DNA from: JAICMB01 sp035295125
Lineage (GTDB): Bacteria > Acidobacteriota > Terriglobia > Bryobacterales > Bryobacteraceae
NCBI GenBank assembly: GCA_035295125.1
Contig: DATGJP010000108.1
Coordinates: 47,224 to 111,223, forward strand
Reading direction: 5' to 3'
DNA: 64,000 nucleotides
Below are positions 40,993 to 50,020 of the stretch, piece after piece. The notes beneath the pieces were generated by a model. It was not told the DNA's origin, searched no databases, and saw only the letters and a list, made by a program, of their open reading frames with translations. Each line of letters opens with the position of its first letter. The first letter of the stretch is position 1. The position numbers and the translations under genes were made by a program.

Positions 40993-43306
40993 CGCGGCGG
41001 ATTTCCTTTCGGAGTGCTGCGAGTCTATAGCGGATGCCGTGTTCTCCACTCTGTTCGTCCACGAGCTGGCCGAGAGAATAAATGAGATACAGCAGATATG
41101 AGCAATGGGCGGCCGGAGACGTACGGTCGATGCGATAGCCCGCATTTCGTCCTAAGAGGCTTGCGGTTTGGAACTGGAAATGAAGCAAGTCCCAGTCGAG
41201 AGGCCGCCGGGCTTCGGCCCGTTCCCAATCGAACGCGGAGAGGTTGCCATCGTGATGCCGTGTATTCCATGGGGCGAAATCGCCGTGAGTGATTCCGCAG
41301 GGAATGGCCAAACCGGAGTAGTGTTTCTCGATGAATTCCATGGCCTGATCGACCGGTGCCGCCCCCGGAACATGAAGGTCCCCCAACAGATCGCCGACGT
41401 GCCTTGCCCTGTACTCCACGTCTGCCAGTGCGCTTAGGAATTCGTGATGTTCCTTTTTCAACCGCTTGTGACCCGCTGCCCCCTGCAACGGCCCCTGCAA
41501 TAAGACGAAGCGTCCATTCCACTCACCGGCATAAAGGACCCGGGGAGTCCTGCCGCGCATGCCGTCTACCGCCGCGAGGCGCGTCAGCATTGCCGCTTCA
41601 TTTTTCACGCGGTCGGTTGCTTCTTCCGTGAGCGGTAGCTTGAGATACCCCAGCTTGTGATCGCCCGTCGTGATACCGATCACCGCTTTGCGGTATCGGC
41701 CCGGAGTTCCTAACGCGACGCTGTACTTAGCGTTGGCCGTACCGAAGATGGCGCGGACCAGATCGTCGGGCGTGTCGAATCGCGCCGTTTCACGAGGCCA
41801 CCACGGAATGCCCAACGTCAAGCTCATCGCGGCTTTGAGCAGGTGTCCGGTGAACCGATAAGGCGTGTAGAGGTCCAGGTTCCCGCTCGGCGGAATGAGC
41901 CAACGCGGGTTGGCCCTACTCGGCAGAGCCAAAAAGTGGGGGCACAGTCGCTTGTGTAGTAAGTCCAGAATGATACGGGATGATTCCGAGGCCACAGCTT
42001 CCGCGGACCGGGAAGCGTCGATTCGTCGCGCGAACTCGCATCTCAAAAGCTTCTGGTATGAAGCGTGGGTGCGTACAAGCTCCTCAATGCTGGTCTCCGA
42101 CTTCCGCTCCATCGCCGCGTCGGGAGGCACGTCGAGGATCAACATCAAATCCGGCCGCGGCACCAGCCCGGCCAGCGCCGACGCAGCCCAATGGGAGCCG
42201 CCGTAGCGATAGCGCTTCGGATCCGCGACGAGATCATGGAAGTACCGATCGAAAAGCGCAAAACCGGAAAGGCACAGCAGCGGATACACGCGAAATACGT
42301 AACCAAGGCAGTGATCCACAAAGTGCGCGAACAACGGAAGCAGCGACTGTAAATATCCGCGGCAGGGACGCTCGTGGGGATTGGCGACGATTCCGGACCG
42401 AGTCCGAAACACCAACCCGGGACGCCAATGAAAAACACGGTCTCGCCTGAATACCCGGGAAAATCCACTACGGAGGTTTTCAATTAAGGTGCTCTTGCCC
42501 GCGCCGTCGCTTCCGAGCACGGCCACCAGGAGGCCCGAACGGCGACGGACCCGCGATAGAATGCGAGGCGCATCGCTGATCCAGTACCACACCGGCATCC
42601 ACGGTTTGCGTATCAACGTCGTCGCCCACAGTCGGCGTTTGAGTGCCGGAAGAAATGTCTCGAGCCTGCCATCTACAATGCGCTCTGCCGCGCGTATCCC
42701 CCACGCGCGTCCGAAAAGCTTAACGCAGATCCGTTCGGCATCCTCCCGACCGATCTCGCGTGCGAGATTCGCCAGTTCTGCCGACTGCGCTGCCGAAAGG
42801 GCGCGTTTGAGCACCTTCTTCGCGAGCAAGTAGTGAAACGCAGCAGAGGGTGAGGGAATCCAGAAATCACCCTGCCGGCGGCGCCCCCGCAGCAAGTCGT
42901 CGCCGGACATCAGGATCAGCTTGCCCTCGCGATGCTCCGAAATCACATCGACAGCGACCACCTGCACGGACTCCTCAAGCCACGCGAACACGAAATAGTA
43001 GGCGTTCACGTCATAGTTCAGTCGCTGAACCAGGCGGTATCCCTGTCGCTGCAGTACTCCAAACACTCCGGCAAGCCGATCGAACTCACCGGGAGCAACC
43101 GCGATATCGAGATCGCTTTCCAGGCGTTCGCTGAATCCGTGCAGCACACAATACCGGATTTGTTCGCCGTCCAACTCAGCAAACAATCGACGGAGGAAGT
43201 GCGCCGCGGAAAGCTGCCCGAACGATGCGCCCGCCATACCGTTGGCGAACGTGAGCGGATCCGAAAGAGAGGACCGGCCTTGGATGTCAATTATCCGGGA
43301 GACCAC
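40982..43306 (-). CDS. three-domain protein: nucleotidyltransferase-like, P-loop kinase-like, APH-like
   Basis: The 774-residue product has three parts. Residues 40-200 look like a nucleotidyltransferase ('YCVLHGFSERLESDLDIAV', with Asp65 and Asp67 as the metal pair). Residues 255-440 are a thymidylate-kinase-like P-loop domain with G265-S-D-G-A-G-K-S-T and 'FDRYFHDLVADPKRYRYGG'. Residues from about 540 are an aminoglycoside-phosphotransferase-like kinase with I-T-H-G-D-F-A-P-W-N and 'SAFDWERA'. All motifs look intact. The chosen GTG sits two bases after the sugar transferase stop with AAAGGGGG upstream; an ATG at 43237 is the other option. It may phosphorylate or nucleotidylate sugars for this glycan. 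Confidence 0.82.
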   Translation of the reverse strand: MVSRIIDIQGRSSLSDPLTFANGMAGASFGQLSAAHFLRRLFAELDGEQIRYCVLHGFSERLESDLDIAVAPGEFDRLAGVFGVLQRQGYRLVQRLNYDVNAYYFVFAWLEESVQVVAVDVISEHREGKLILMSGDDLLRGRRRQGDFWIPSPSAAFHYLLAKKVLKRALSAAQSAELANLAREIGREDAERICVKLFGRAWGIRAAERIVDGRLETFLPALKRRLWATTLIRKPWMPVWYWISDAPRILSRVRRRSGLLVAVLGSDGAGKSTLIENLRSGFSRVFRRDRVFHWRPGLVFRTRSGIVANPHERPCRGYLQSLLPLFAHFVDHCLGYVFRVYPLLCLSGFALFDRYFHDLVADPKRYRYGGSHWAASALAGLVPRPDLMLILDVPPDAAMERKSETSIEELVRTHASYQKLLRCEFARRIDASRSAEAVASESSRIILDLLHKRLCPHFLALPSRANPRWLIPPSGNLDLYTPYRFTGHLLKAAMSLTLGIPWWPRETARFDTPDDLVRAIFGTANAKYSVALGTPGRYRKAVIGITTGDHKLGYLKLPLTEEATDRVKNEAAMLTRLAAVDGMRGRTPRVLYAGEWNGRFVLLQGPLQGAAGHKRLKKEHHEFLSALADVEYRARHVGDLLGDLHVPGAAPVDQAMEFIEKHYSGLAIPCGITHGDFAPWNTRHHDGNLSAFDWERAEARRPLDWDLLHFQFQTASLLGRNAGYRIDRTSPAAHCSYLLYLIYSLGQLVDEQSGEHGIRYRLAALRKEIRRDAN

Positions 43307-43307
43307 G

Positions 43308-44783
43308 CTAATAGGCCCCCTTTCCCGATAAGACCGCAAGCGGTGTTTCCAGCAGGATTTCGAGATCGAGCGCCAACGACCAGTTGCGGATATACTCCAA
43401 ATCCAACTCGATCATTTTTTCGAACGGGAGATCGCTCCGGCCTCGGATTTGCCACAGACAAGTGATTCCGGGCGTTGCCTTGGATCGCTCGCGGGCCCAC
43501 ATCCCAAATCTCCGGCTGCACCCATCCGGGTCGAGGTCGCGCGCCGGAAGCGGCCGCGGGCCGACCAGGCTCATATTGCCCATCAAAACGTTAATCAACT
43601 GCGGCAACTCATCAAGCGAGAAGCGGCGCATCAGCCGGCCGACAGGAGTGATCCTCGGGTCGTTACGAATTTTGAACAAATGCCCGTCGGTCTCATTCAC
43701 ACCTGCCCTTTCACGCATCACATCCGCGCCGATGAACATCGTGCGGAATTTGTAGAACTTGAAATGGCGTCCGCCACGGCCGACGCGATCAGAGAGATAG
43801 AAGACCGGACCCGGTGAGGTCAGTCTTACGGCGACGATCAACATCACGAGAAGCGGCGCCAAAACAATGAGCAGCGTCGCGGACACAGCCATGTCCAGCC
43901 CGCGTTTCACAATCTCCTGCTTGCGGCTAAACTCCTGAGGATGTAGTTCGACGATTGCAAGGCCGTTGCCGACTCGAAGCGAGGCGTTATCGAGATCCTC
44001 GTCCATCATGCCTGCGAGTGCGTGACCGGTCACCAAGCCCATGCGCCGCGCGATCCTCAAGCAGTCGAGTGCCTCGTCTGTTGGAAGGCTTCCGTTCGCC
44101 ACAATGATGCGATCGAGCTTAGCCGTATTGATGACCTCGGCGATGGTCGCTGTCGTACCAAGAACCGGTGCGCGTTGGTAGGCCGCCGTTCGCTGGTAAT
44201 CGTTAGGCAGAATGCAGCCGACGACCCGCGATGGAGCGCCATAACGACTAATCTGTTCAACCAGGTATTCGGCGTCTGGTCCCTGTCCTGCCACTGCGAC
44301 TCGCTCTTCAAAGCGGAACCGCCGCCCGATGTGAGTCGATGCGGCAAGAACCACGTAGTTCGCCGCCATGAGCAGGACGAAACTGACCGGCGCGAACAAG
44401 AGCACAAAACCGCGCGAATGGTCCGCCGCGCCGATTTCGCGGAAAAAGAACGTGTATGCGATCAGCACCGCACTCAGCAACGCTGTGGCATTCATCAGCC
44501 GCCGCAAGTGTCCACCCAGGCGCGCAACAGGTTTCGCACTGTACAAACGCAGCCATAGTGCCACCCCGGACCACAACAGGAGAACCGTGAGTGCCGACGG
44601 AACATGATGCAGCAGATTTTCGCGAGAAAGGTGCCGTGACACTAGCGGATTCAGGAGAAGGCGCAGAGCAATCGTCCCGTGCCATGCGACAAAGAGCGCT
44701 GTCAGATCGAAGAACACCGCCAAGGTCCGATGCCACGGCTTCCGCCGAAGAAACTCGAGCTCGGGGCGATTGGAAAGTGTCAT
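43308..44783 (-). CDS. initiating undecaprenyl-phosphate sugar phosphotransferase (WcaJ/PssY type)
   Basis: The 491-residue protein has four to five N-terminal helices, a CoA-binding-like middle domain, a fifth helix hairpin, and a bacterial sugar transferase domain with 'KFYKFRTMFIGAD', 'RNDPRITPVGRLMRRFSLDELPQLINVL' and 'MSLVGPRPLPARDL'. It transfers sugar-1-phosphate from a UDP-sugar to undecaprenyl phosphate, the first step of repeat-unit assembly. ATG 44783 overlaps the deacetylase stop (TGATG). Confidence 0.94.
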   Translation of the reverse strand: MTLSNRPELEFLRRKPWHRTLAVFFDLTALFVAWHGTIALRLLLNPLVSRHLSRENLLHHVPSALTVLLLWSGVALWLRLYSAKPVARLGGHLRRLMNATALLSAVLIAYTFFFREIGAADHSRGFVLLFAPVSFVLLMAANYVVLAASTHIGRRFRFEERVAVAGQGPDAEYLVEQISRYGAPSRVVGCILPNDYQRTAAYQRAPVLGTTATIAEVINTAKLDRIIVANGSLPTDEALDCLRIARRMGLVTGHALAGMMDEDLDNASLRVGNGLAIVELHPQEFSRKQEIVKRGLDMAVSATLLIVLAPLLVMLIVAVRLTSPGPVFYLSDRVGRGGRHFKFYKFRTMFIGADVMRERAGVNETDGHLFKIRNDPRITPVGRLMRRFSLDELPQLINVLMGNMSLVGPRPLPARDLDPDGCSRRFGMWARERSKATPGITCLWQIRGRSDLPFEKMIELDLEYIRNWSLALDLEILLETPLAVLSGKGAY

Positions 44784-45544
44784 CACACTACCCCGCTTCC
44801 GCCCGCGAAGAATGCCCGCCGCAGATCCCCGTACGCACTCCCGCCAATTGCCTTCGCTGCTTGCCGCAGATGCCACAACGCCTCGTCTTCGAGCCGCGCC
44901 ATAAGACGTCCGCGGGCGAGCGCCTCGACATGCGATGGCGTCGTCCAACTCCGCATCGTGAAGCGGCCGCAGACCTCACACCCAAACGCTTCGGTCGAGT
45001 GGATTGTGGGCCGCTGAGTAAACACGCGTCTGATGCCCGCGCGGGCGGCTGCATGCGCGACAAGCGGTGAGTAGTACCCCGACGGCACCGAAGCGGCGTT
45101 AACCCGCGCACCAATGATGGCTGCTAGAGCTTTTACGCTCTCGGACCATTCGTGCATCAGAGTCGCGTAGGGCAACCGATTCATTTTGCCGCGATGTGTT
45201 GCGCCGTGCGACCCAATGACATGCCCGCGCGAGTGAAGGTCAGCGATTTGAGCCGCGGAGAGGAAGCCAGGCTTGCCAATGAAATCCGCCGTGATGAAGA
45301 AGTACCCGTGTTCCCCCACCTGCTCCAGGCACTCCGCCTCTTGACTCGCGCTGCAGCCGCCATCATCGAAGGTCAGGAGAATCCGGTATGGCGATGACTC
45401 CCGAACGCGCTTCATCGCCTGAAGATGTTCTCGAAACAACTTGAGCGGCACTTTGTAAGTCGCGGCGTCCGGACCTGGGAACCCGCTCTCGGACGTGCTC
45501 CCGGGGCAAATGATGTCGTGATATGCGAGGGTCAGAACCGGCAT
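44783..45544 (-). CDS. NodB-type polysaccharide deacetylase (second copy)
   Basis: The 253-residue enzyme shows L-T-F-D-D-G-G for metal and base, H-x3-H in 'IGSHGATHRGK', and 'SVPSGYYSPLVA' as the RxxP-type loop. No signal peptide is seen. It is not a close copy of the deacetylase at 32.2-33.0 kb, so the two probably act on different sugars or steps. It overlaps the Wzc stop by one base (TAATG). Confidence 0.87.
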   Translation of the reverse strand: MPVLTLAYHDIICPGSTSESGFPGPDAATYKVPLKLFREHLQAMKRVRESSPYRILLTFDDGGCSASQEAECLEQVGEHGYFFITADFIGKPGFLSAAQIADLHSRGHVIGSHGATHRGKMNRLPYATLMHEWSESVKALAAIIGARVNAASVPSGYYSPLVAHAAARAGIRRVFTQRPTIHSTEAFGCEVCGRFTMRSWTTPSHVEALARGRLMARLEDEALWHLRQAAKAIGGSAYGDLRRAFFAGGSGVV

Positions 45545-47646
45545 TAATCCTCCGCTGTCGCCCGCCGCCGCCGGTAATACGGGTACGGATTCGTCCTAGC
45601 TTTCCAGCCGTTCAGAATGGTTCCCAGCAGGATCGTCCCGTCTTCGCGCAATCGGTCCGTGCACTCCGCCACCGCATCCGTGCTCGTCTCGCCCGCGCGA
45701 ATCACCAGAATCACTCCGTCTGCCAGGCGTCCCAAAATTCGCGCATCCGGCATTTCGAGCAAAGGCGGAGTATCGATGATGATCAGATCGAATTCTCGCC
45801 GCAGGCGTGCGAGCAATGCCGCAAGCCGCGCCGAGTAAAGCAGCTCGCTGGCTTCCTGGCAGCGCGGACCGCTGGGTAGCACGTAAACGCCATTTGCGCA
45901 CGCTATCCCGAGCGCCTCCGATGGGTAATCCTCGACCGGGTACGTGTCGACGAGCACATTATTCAAACCCCAGAAATTTGAAATGGCGAAGAGCGCATCT
46001 AAACGGGGATGATAGAGATCAGCATCAACGAGGAGTACGCGTCCGGCGATCTCCCCCATCGCACTGCCCAAATTGCGAACGATCGTTGTTTTTCCTTCGC
46101 TGGGGCCGGCGCTGGTGACCACGATGACGCGCGGCCCGCCACGCGCCGCGCCGGTAAAGACCAGAGACGTCAACATGGAGCGCATCGAATCGGCCAGCGG
46201 AACCTTCTCCGACTGCTTCCCGCGAGAGAGCGGCACCACGCCCAGCTCCCGCGTGTTCGAAACAAGCCGAGCCTCGCCCGGACGGCGGACGCGCCGGTCG
46301 TGATTCGCCCGGGCACACACGAACACCAGACCGGCGAACATTCCTGTTAGCAACCCGAGGGCGGTGTTCACAACGGCGTCGGGTTTGTATGGCCGCGCCG
46401 GAGCATCCGCGGCGTCGATCACGTGCACGTTCGTTGTGCGCACGGCCGACGCGATCCCGGCCTCGCGCACGCGCTGCAACAGAGAATCGTACAGCGCATG
46501 GTCGGTAGCCACCTCGTGCCGCAGAAGGTCATATTGGATGGTCTTCTTCGCCTGATCGGCGACTACCTGTCTTTGATCCAGGTACGCCGTTTCGAGCATC
46601 TTCTCGCGTCTCTGCGCCGCCAGGCTCTCATTCCTGATGCGGCCTAGAATATTCACACGGTTCTTGGTCATCTCTGCTTCGAGCATTTGAATCTGGGCCT
46701 TGAGCCGCTGAATCCTGTAATGCTGCGGCGTAAGAGCATGGCTCAACTCGGCGAGCTGGGCTTGGAGCCCAACCAGCTTGGTCTGCGTCTCGCTAACCCG
46801 CTCGCTATCGAGTACTCGAGGGAGCGACTCCAGCTTTCCTGACTGCGCAATTTCGTACTCCGACTGTCGTGCAATTCGCTCCGCCTGGGCCCTCGAGTAC
46901 TCATCCTGAAGCTGCTTCAGTCGATCCTCTGCGACTGTGCCTTTGCTGTCGGCGAGAAACATCAGGCCGGCGGTCTGGGTGTAGTTTTGCAGCCGATCTT
47001 CGGCTTCCCGGAGTCGCGCTTGGAGATCTTCGAGTTGCCGCGAAAGCAACTGGATCGTGTTCTGCCCTTCGGTCCAGCGCGATTCCAGGGACAGAGTCAC
47101 ATATTCCGAGGCGAGCGCATTGGCGAAATCGGCCGCGAGTCGCGGATCCGGTGAATCGAAGCTAATTCGGATGATTCTTGTGGGAGGCGACGTTCGAACT
47201 TTCAGCCGCTTGTTAATCTCCTTGAGCGCGGAATCGTCTGATAAGTCACCCGGCGTTAACGCCCGTTTCGCGAAATCCACCTTTTGCGCAGTCCGCCGGA
47301 GCAATGAACGGCTCTGGAGTACGTCCACCTGCGTCTGCACGTAGCCTTCGGTTGAGTACAGCCCCGCATTTGGCGTGATGTCACTCATGTGTAGAAAGTT
47401 CTCGTTGAGCCCCTGGATTTCGAGCGAGGTCCGCGCCTGGTAGGTTGGAGTCTGCGGGAGCGTGAAGAGAAAGGCCGCGAGTCCCGAAACAAGTGCTGCC
47501 GAGAACACCGTGAACTTGCTCCGCCAGAGGATGTCCAGGTAATCGGTAAGGCCGTCCGGACCTCGATCCTGTGCGGCGCGCAGCGGCTTGGTGGGAACCG
47601 CCAGCTCCTTCGCTCGGACCACTTCGAGATGTCGGAATCGCTCCAT
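45544..47646 (-). CDS. Wzz/Wzc-type chain-length regulator with BY-kinase domain
   Basis: The 700-residue protein has a Wzz N-terminal region with a helix ('KFTVFSAALVSGLAAFLFT'), a long periplasmic coiled coil, a second helix ('ALGLLTGMFAGLVFVCA'), and a cytoplasmic tyrosine autokinase. Kinase motifs are Walker A S-A-G-P-S-E-G-K-T-T, Walker A' V-L-L-V-D-A-D and Walker B L-I-I-I-D-T-P-P. The C-terminus has only a short Tyr group (P-Y-P-Y-Y). It controls polymer length and export with Wza. ATG 47646 is preferred over a TTG at 47667. Confidence 0.94.
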   Translation of the reverse strand: MERFRHLEVVRAKELAVPTKPLRAAQDRGPDGLTDYLDILWRSKFTVFSAALVSGLAAFLFTLPQTPTYQARTSLEIQGLNENFLHMSDITPNAGLYSTEGYVQTQVDVLQSRSLLRRTAQKVDFAKRALTPGDLSDDSALKEINKRLKVRTSPPTRIIRISFDSPDPRLAADFANALASEYVTLSLESRWTEGQNTIQLLSRQLEDLQARLREAEDRLQNYTQTAGLMFLADSKGTVAEDRLKQLQDEYSRAQAERIARQSEYEIAQSGKLESLPRVLDSERVSETQTKLVGLQAQLAELSHALTPQHYRIQRLKAQIQMLEAEMTKNRVNILGRIRNESLAAQRREKMLETAYLDQRQVVADQAKKTIQYDLLRHEVATDHALYDSLLQRVREAGIASAVRTTNVHVIDAADAPARPYKPDAVVNTALGLLTGMFAGLVFVCARANHDRRVRRPGEARLVSNTRELGVVPLSRGKQSEKVPLADSMRSMLTSLVFTGAARGGPRVIVVTSAGPSEGKTTIVRNLGSAMGEIAGRVLLVDADLYHPRLDALFAISNFWGLNNVLVDTYPVEDYPSEALGIACANGVYVLPSGPRCQEASELLYSARLAALLARLRREFDLIIIDTPPLLEMPDARILGRLADGVILVIRAGETSTDAVAECTDRLREDGTILLGTILNGWKARTNPYPYYRRRRATAED

Positions 47647-47654
47647 CGGCCTGC

Positions 47655-48590
47655 CTAACGCCTCCAAATCGCGATGCCGGTTCCGAGCTGAATGACGGCC
47701 TCAAGTGCACGGATGCCGGCCTTCTTGCTCATACTGCTCGGCACGAACAAAATGTCTTCGGGTAGGAGCGGCACATCGCGAGACTTTCCGCTGAGAATCT
47801 TTTTCAGGTTGATGGGGATCTCCTCACGCTCGCCCGCTGGCTTTGGGTTGCGAAGAATACGAGCGTCCTCCGTAGCCGCCGTGGTAAGTAGCCCTTCCGC
47901 TAGTGAAACAGCCTGCAATACCGAAACCGTCTCGTGCTCATTCAGCGGGAAACCACCCGATTTCTTGACCTCGCCGATCACGTACACCATGTCCGCGCGC
48001 GGCACGGAAATGACATCGTTCGGCTGGATCGCAATGTTCTCCTCGGGATGTAGATTGCCCATGATCGATGGCAGGCTGATTTCGGCAAGACTGAACTGGC
48101 CGGTCCCGTCCGTCCTGGCGCCCGGCAGTGGGATCGAACCTCGCTCAAGTCTTCGCTGGATCGTGATCTTAAAACCGGCGTCCGGCCGCAGGCCGCCTGC
48201 CATGGAGAGCACTTCGACGAGGGTCTTGTGGCCGCGGAGCTGTACAACACCTGGCGTATTAACCGCGCCGATCACCGAGACGGGCTGGCTGCGATAATCC
48301 GTAACCGTAACCGCAACACGAGGACTCCATACGAATTCCTTTAGACGGTCGGCTAGTGCCGCCTCGAGTTGTAGGACCGTCAGGCCGGCGGCTTGAACGC
48401 GCCCCAACATCGGCAGGTTCAGGAACCCTGAAGCATCGATCGTGAACGGCTGGCCCGAGATCTCCTCCGCGTCGAACGCATGAACCGTGAGCTGATCTTC
48501 GGCGCCGAGCACATACGGCGCGATATCTCCGGAGGTGGCGCAAAACAAGCCCAGCGCCGTGACGATCAGCATTCGCCGCACAGATTTCAT
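47655..48590 (-). CDS. Wza-like polysaccharide export protein
   Basis: The 311-residue exported protein has a signal peptide (about 1-20), a Poly_export domain ('YVLGAEDQLTVHAF', 'DASGFLNLPMLGRVQAAGLT', 'SPRVAVTVTDYRSQPVSVIGAV'), and two SLBB domains. Cys17 in 'GLFCATSG' may be a lipobox cysteine, as in outer-membrane Wza lipoproteins. It should form the outer-membrane channel and is the first gene of the run. An in-frame ATG at 48572 is a possible alternative start. Confidence 0.92.
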   Translation of the reverse strand: MKSVRRMLIVTALGLFCATSGDIAPYVLGAEDQLTVHAFDAEEISGQPFTIDASGFLNLPMLGRVQAAGLTVLQLEAALADRLKEFVWSPRVAVTVTDYRSQPVSVIGAVNTPGVVQLRGHKTLVEVLSMAGGLRPDAGFKITIQRRLERGSIPLPGARTDGTGQFSLAEISLPSIMGNLHPEENIAIQPNDVISVPRADMVYVIGEVKKSGGFPLNEHETVSVLQAVSLAEGLLTTAATEDARILRNPKPAGEREEIPINLKKILSGKSRDVPLLPEDILFVPSSMSKKAGIRALEAVIQLGTGIAIWRR

Positions 48591-48605
48591 CGGGTCTTAT
48601 GTATG

Positions 48606-48680
48606 GCACCTCAGTGACCATCCGGCAAACACCCTAGAATCAGAACGACCGCTTCGTAAATGTCACACATGGTTGTGACA
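48606..48680 (-). promoter_or_regulatory. candidate sigma-54-like element and upstream dyad before wza
   Basis: TGTCACA-CATGGT-TGTGACA (48661-48680) is a perfect dyad with 7-bp arms, 70-90 bases before the wza ATG. Closer in, the minus strand reads TGGTCACTGAGGTGCC (48620-48605), which has the GG-N10-GC spacing of a sigma-54 promoter but matches the full consensus only partly. Transcription from it would leave almost no leader for ATG 48590, unless ATG 48572 is used. The dyad could bind the sigma-54 activator encoded at the far end of the operon. This is inference. Confidence 0.35.
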
Positions 48681-49074
48681 CTGGGTACGGCAGTCAAAAC
48701 TCCCTGATTCGTTGAGAATATCGGGCGTTGATGTAAATGCGTGGTTCGTGGTGCTGGGTCGCGACTGTAACAAGACCGTACGCACCGCCATAGCGACCCA
48801 GCCAGTGACCCAGGGATGCGAAACGAATCTGACCGCACTGGTAATCGTGCCATCGCGAAGAAAGTCGCGTCGTAAGGCCGCGCCCAGGTCAGATTATCTA
48901 TGTGTGTCGAGGCTGATGACGCTATTCTTGAAGCTCGATAATGTCGCGTGCCCGTATAGCAGGATTCGCGATACTTCCATGTGGAAACGTTTGGCGGCCG
49001 CCATTGGTCACGTTGCACCTCGGTCAGATGGACCGTTTTCATGACCGCGGTACAGGCCGTCGAAGCGCAGCGCG

Positions 49075-49576
49075 TCAGATCCCCGTCACATCCTTGCGCC
49101 TCTTTACGATGTAAACGAGGCGCAGACTCTGGCGGCCCGAACGGCGCGAGCCGTACGTCCCAAATCACAATGCCATTTTCGTCCGGCGTCTTGCCCTCTG
49201 TGGTCTCCTGCTGGTCGACGGCAATCTCCACCTGTTCGATTTCGCTCACCGGAACGCGCTCGGTCACTTTGATCATCAACTCGTCTGCACCGATGTTGCT
49301 CAATCGCAGCGTCACGGCTCGCCGGCTGCTTAACATGTTTTCCGTTAATCCGGATTCCTGATCCACCTGATCCACCTGATCCACTTCCCGCTGGACGCGA
49401 AGAGCGGCTTCCGGCCCCCAACCCAGGGCGAAGCGCTCGTTCGGTGCGGCAATTGAAACCTGCGTCCGGCCAATGAACCCGCCTTCGCCCAGCAGGTCCA
49501 CAGGCCCGGCGAGGAGCGGCAGTGAACCGGTGTTCGTCTGCACAGTCTTCCAAACGGCATGAATCCGCCAGTGCAA
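49075..49576 (-). pseudogene. DUF4139 (MuiA-like) protein, decayed C-terminal part
   Basis: The frame reads G-S-L-P-L-L-A-G-P-V-D-L and G-G-F-I-G-R-T-Q-V, then 'VTLRLSNIGADELMIKVTERVPVSE' and 'DENGIVIWDVRLAPFG'. This is the C-terminal domain of the mucoidy-inhibitor MuiA/DUF4139 family. At about 49,137 the frame must shift to finish as L-R-L-V-Y-I-V-K-R-R-K-D-V-T-G-I with a stop at 49075. The N-terminal half (signal peptide and DUF4140) is missing. A tandem D-Q-V repeat sits in the middle. It lies between the wza promoter and the glycanase gene. Confidence 0.65.
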
Positions 49577-50020
49577 CAGTCATTCTCGGCACAGGTCTAG
49601 CAAACCTCATGGGCTGCGACGGAAAATGTGGCGGCGTTTGGCTGCGCCAGAAAAAAACAGTCCAAGATAACCGCCGTAAGTTCAAAACGTTGCTCCCAAG
49701 GTTGTCTCCCATTCTGGGACCAGGGGCCGGCTCCCGTTTTTGATCAAGAGAGCAGGTCATTTGTCGTAACTCACTTTTCGTTCCGCTTTTATGCTTTTCT
49801 GCGCCCGGTTTTTGGCTCACGCTCCTCGATTGTCTGCACCACTACAGCCGCCAATGCGCCGGGAGACTGGAAGTCACAGCGGAAGCCGCGAGGCACCTGT
49901 CGCCTGCCTCTTTCCGGTATTTGCATGGACAAACTACGGTATTCGCCCCTAAGTATTCTTTACCATTGACCAACCCGCAGAATTAGTACTAATCTACCTG
50001 CGGTACTCAGGGACAATTGC
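49577..50020. other. intergenic stretch upstream of the GH44-type gene
   Basis: This space holds the leader of the plus-strand glycanase gene. TTAGTACTAA at about 49984 is a palindrome and AGGGAC precedes the start codon, but no strong promoter was found. The rest shows no coding sense. Confidence 0.4.

Noticed and set aside
44938..45544. Frameshift or pseudogene suspicion for the deacetylase because the downstream sugar transferase frame stays open far into it.
   Set aside because: The deacetylase has all NodB motifs in one frame and the transferase has a coupled ATG at 44783; the longer open frame has no domain sense.
48611..49042. Minus-strand open frame of about 140 codons starting M-K-T-V-H-L-T-E-V.
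   Set aside because: Composition is unlike the real genes here, there is no ribosome-binding site, and it covers the wza promoter region and dyad. Probably non-coding.
49365..49390. Short tandem repeat (three near-copies of TGATCCACC) that could be a variable-number repeat.
   Set aside because: Only three imperfect units inside a pseudogene (D-Q-V repeat); no sign of phase variation relevance.
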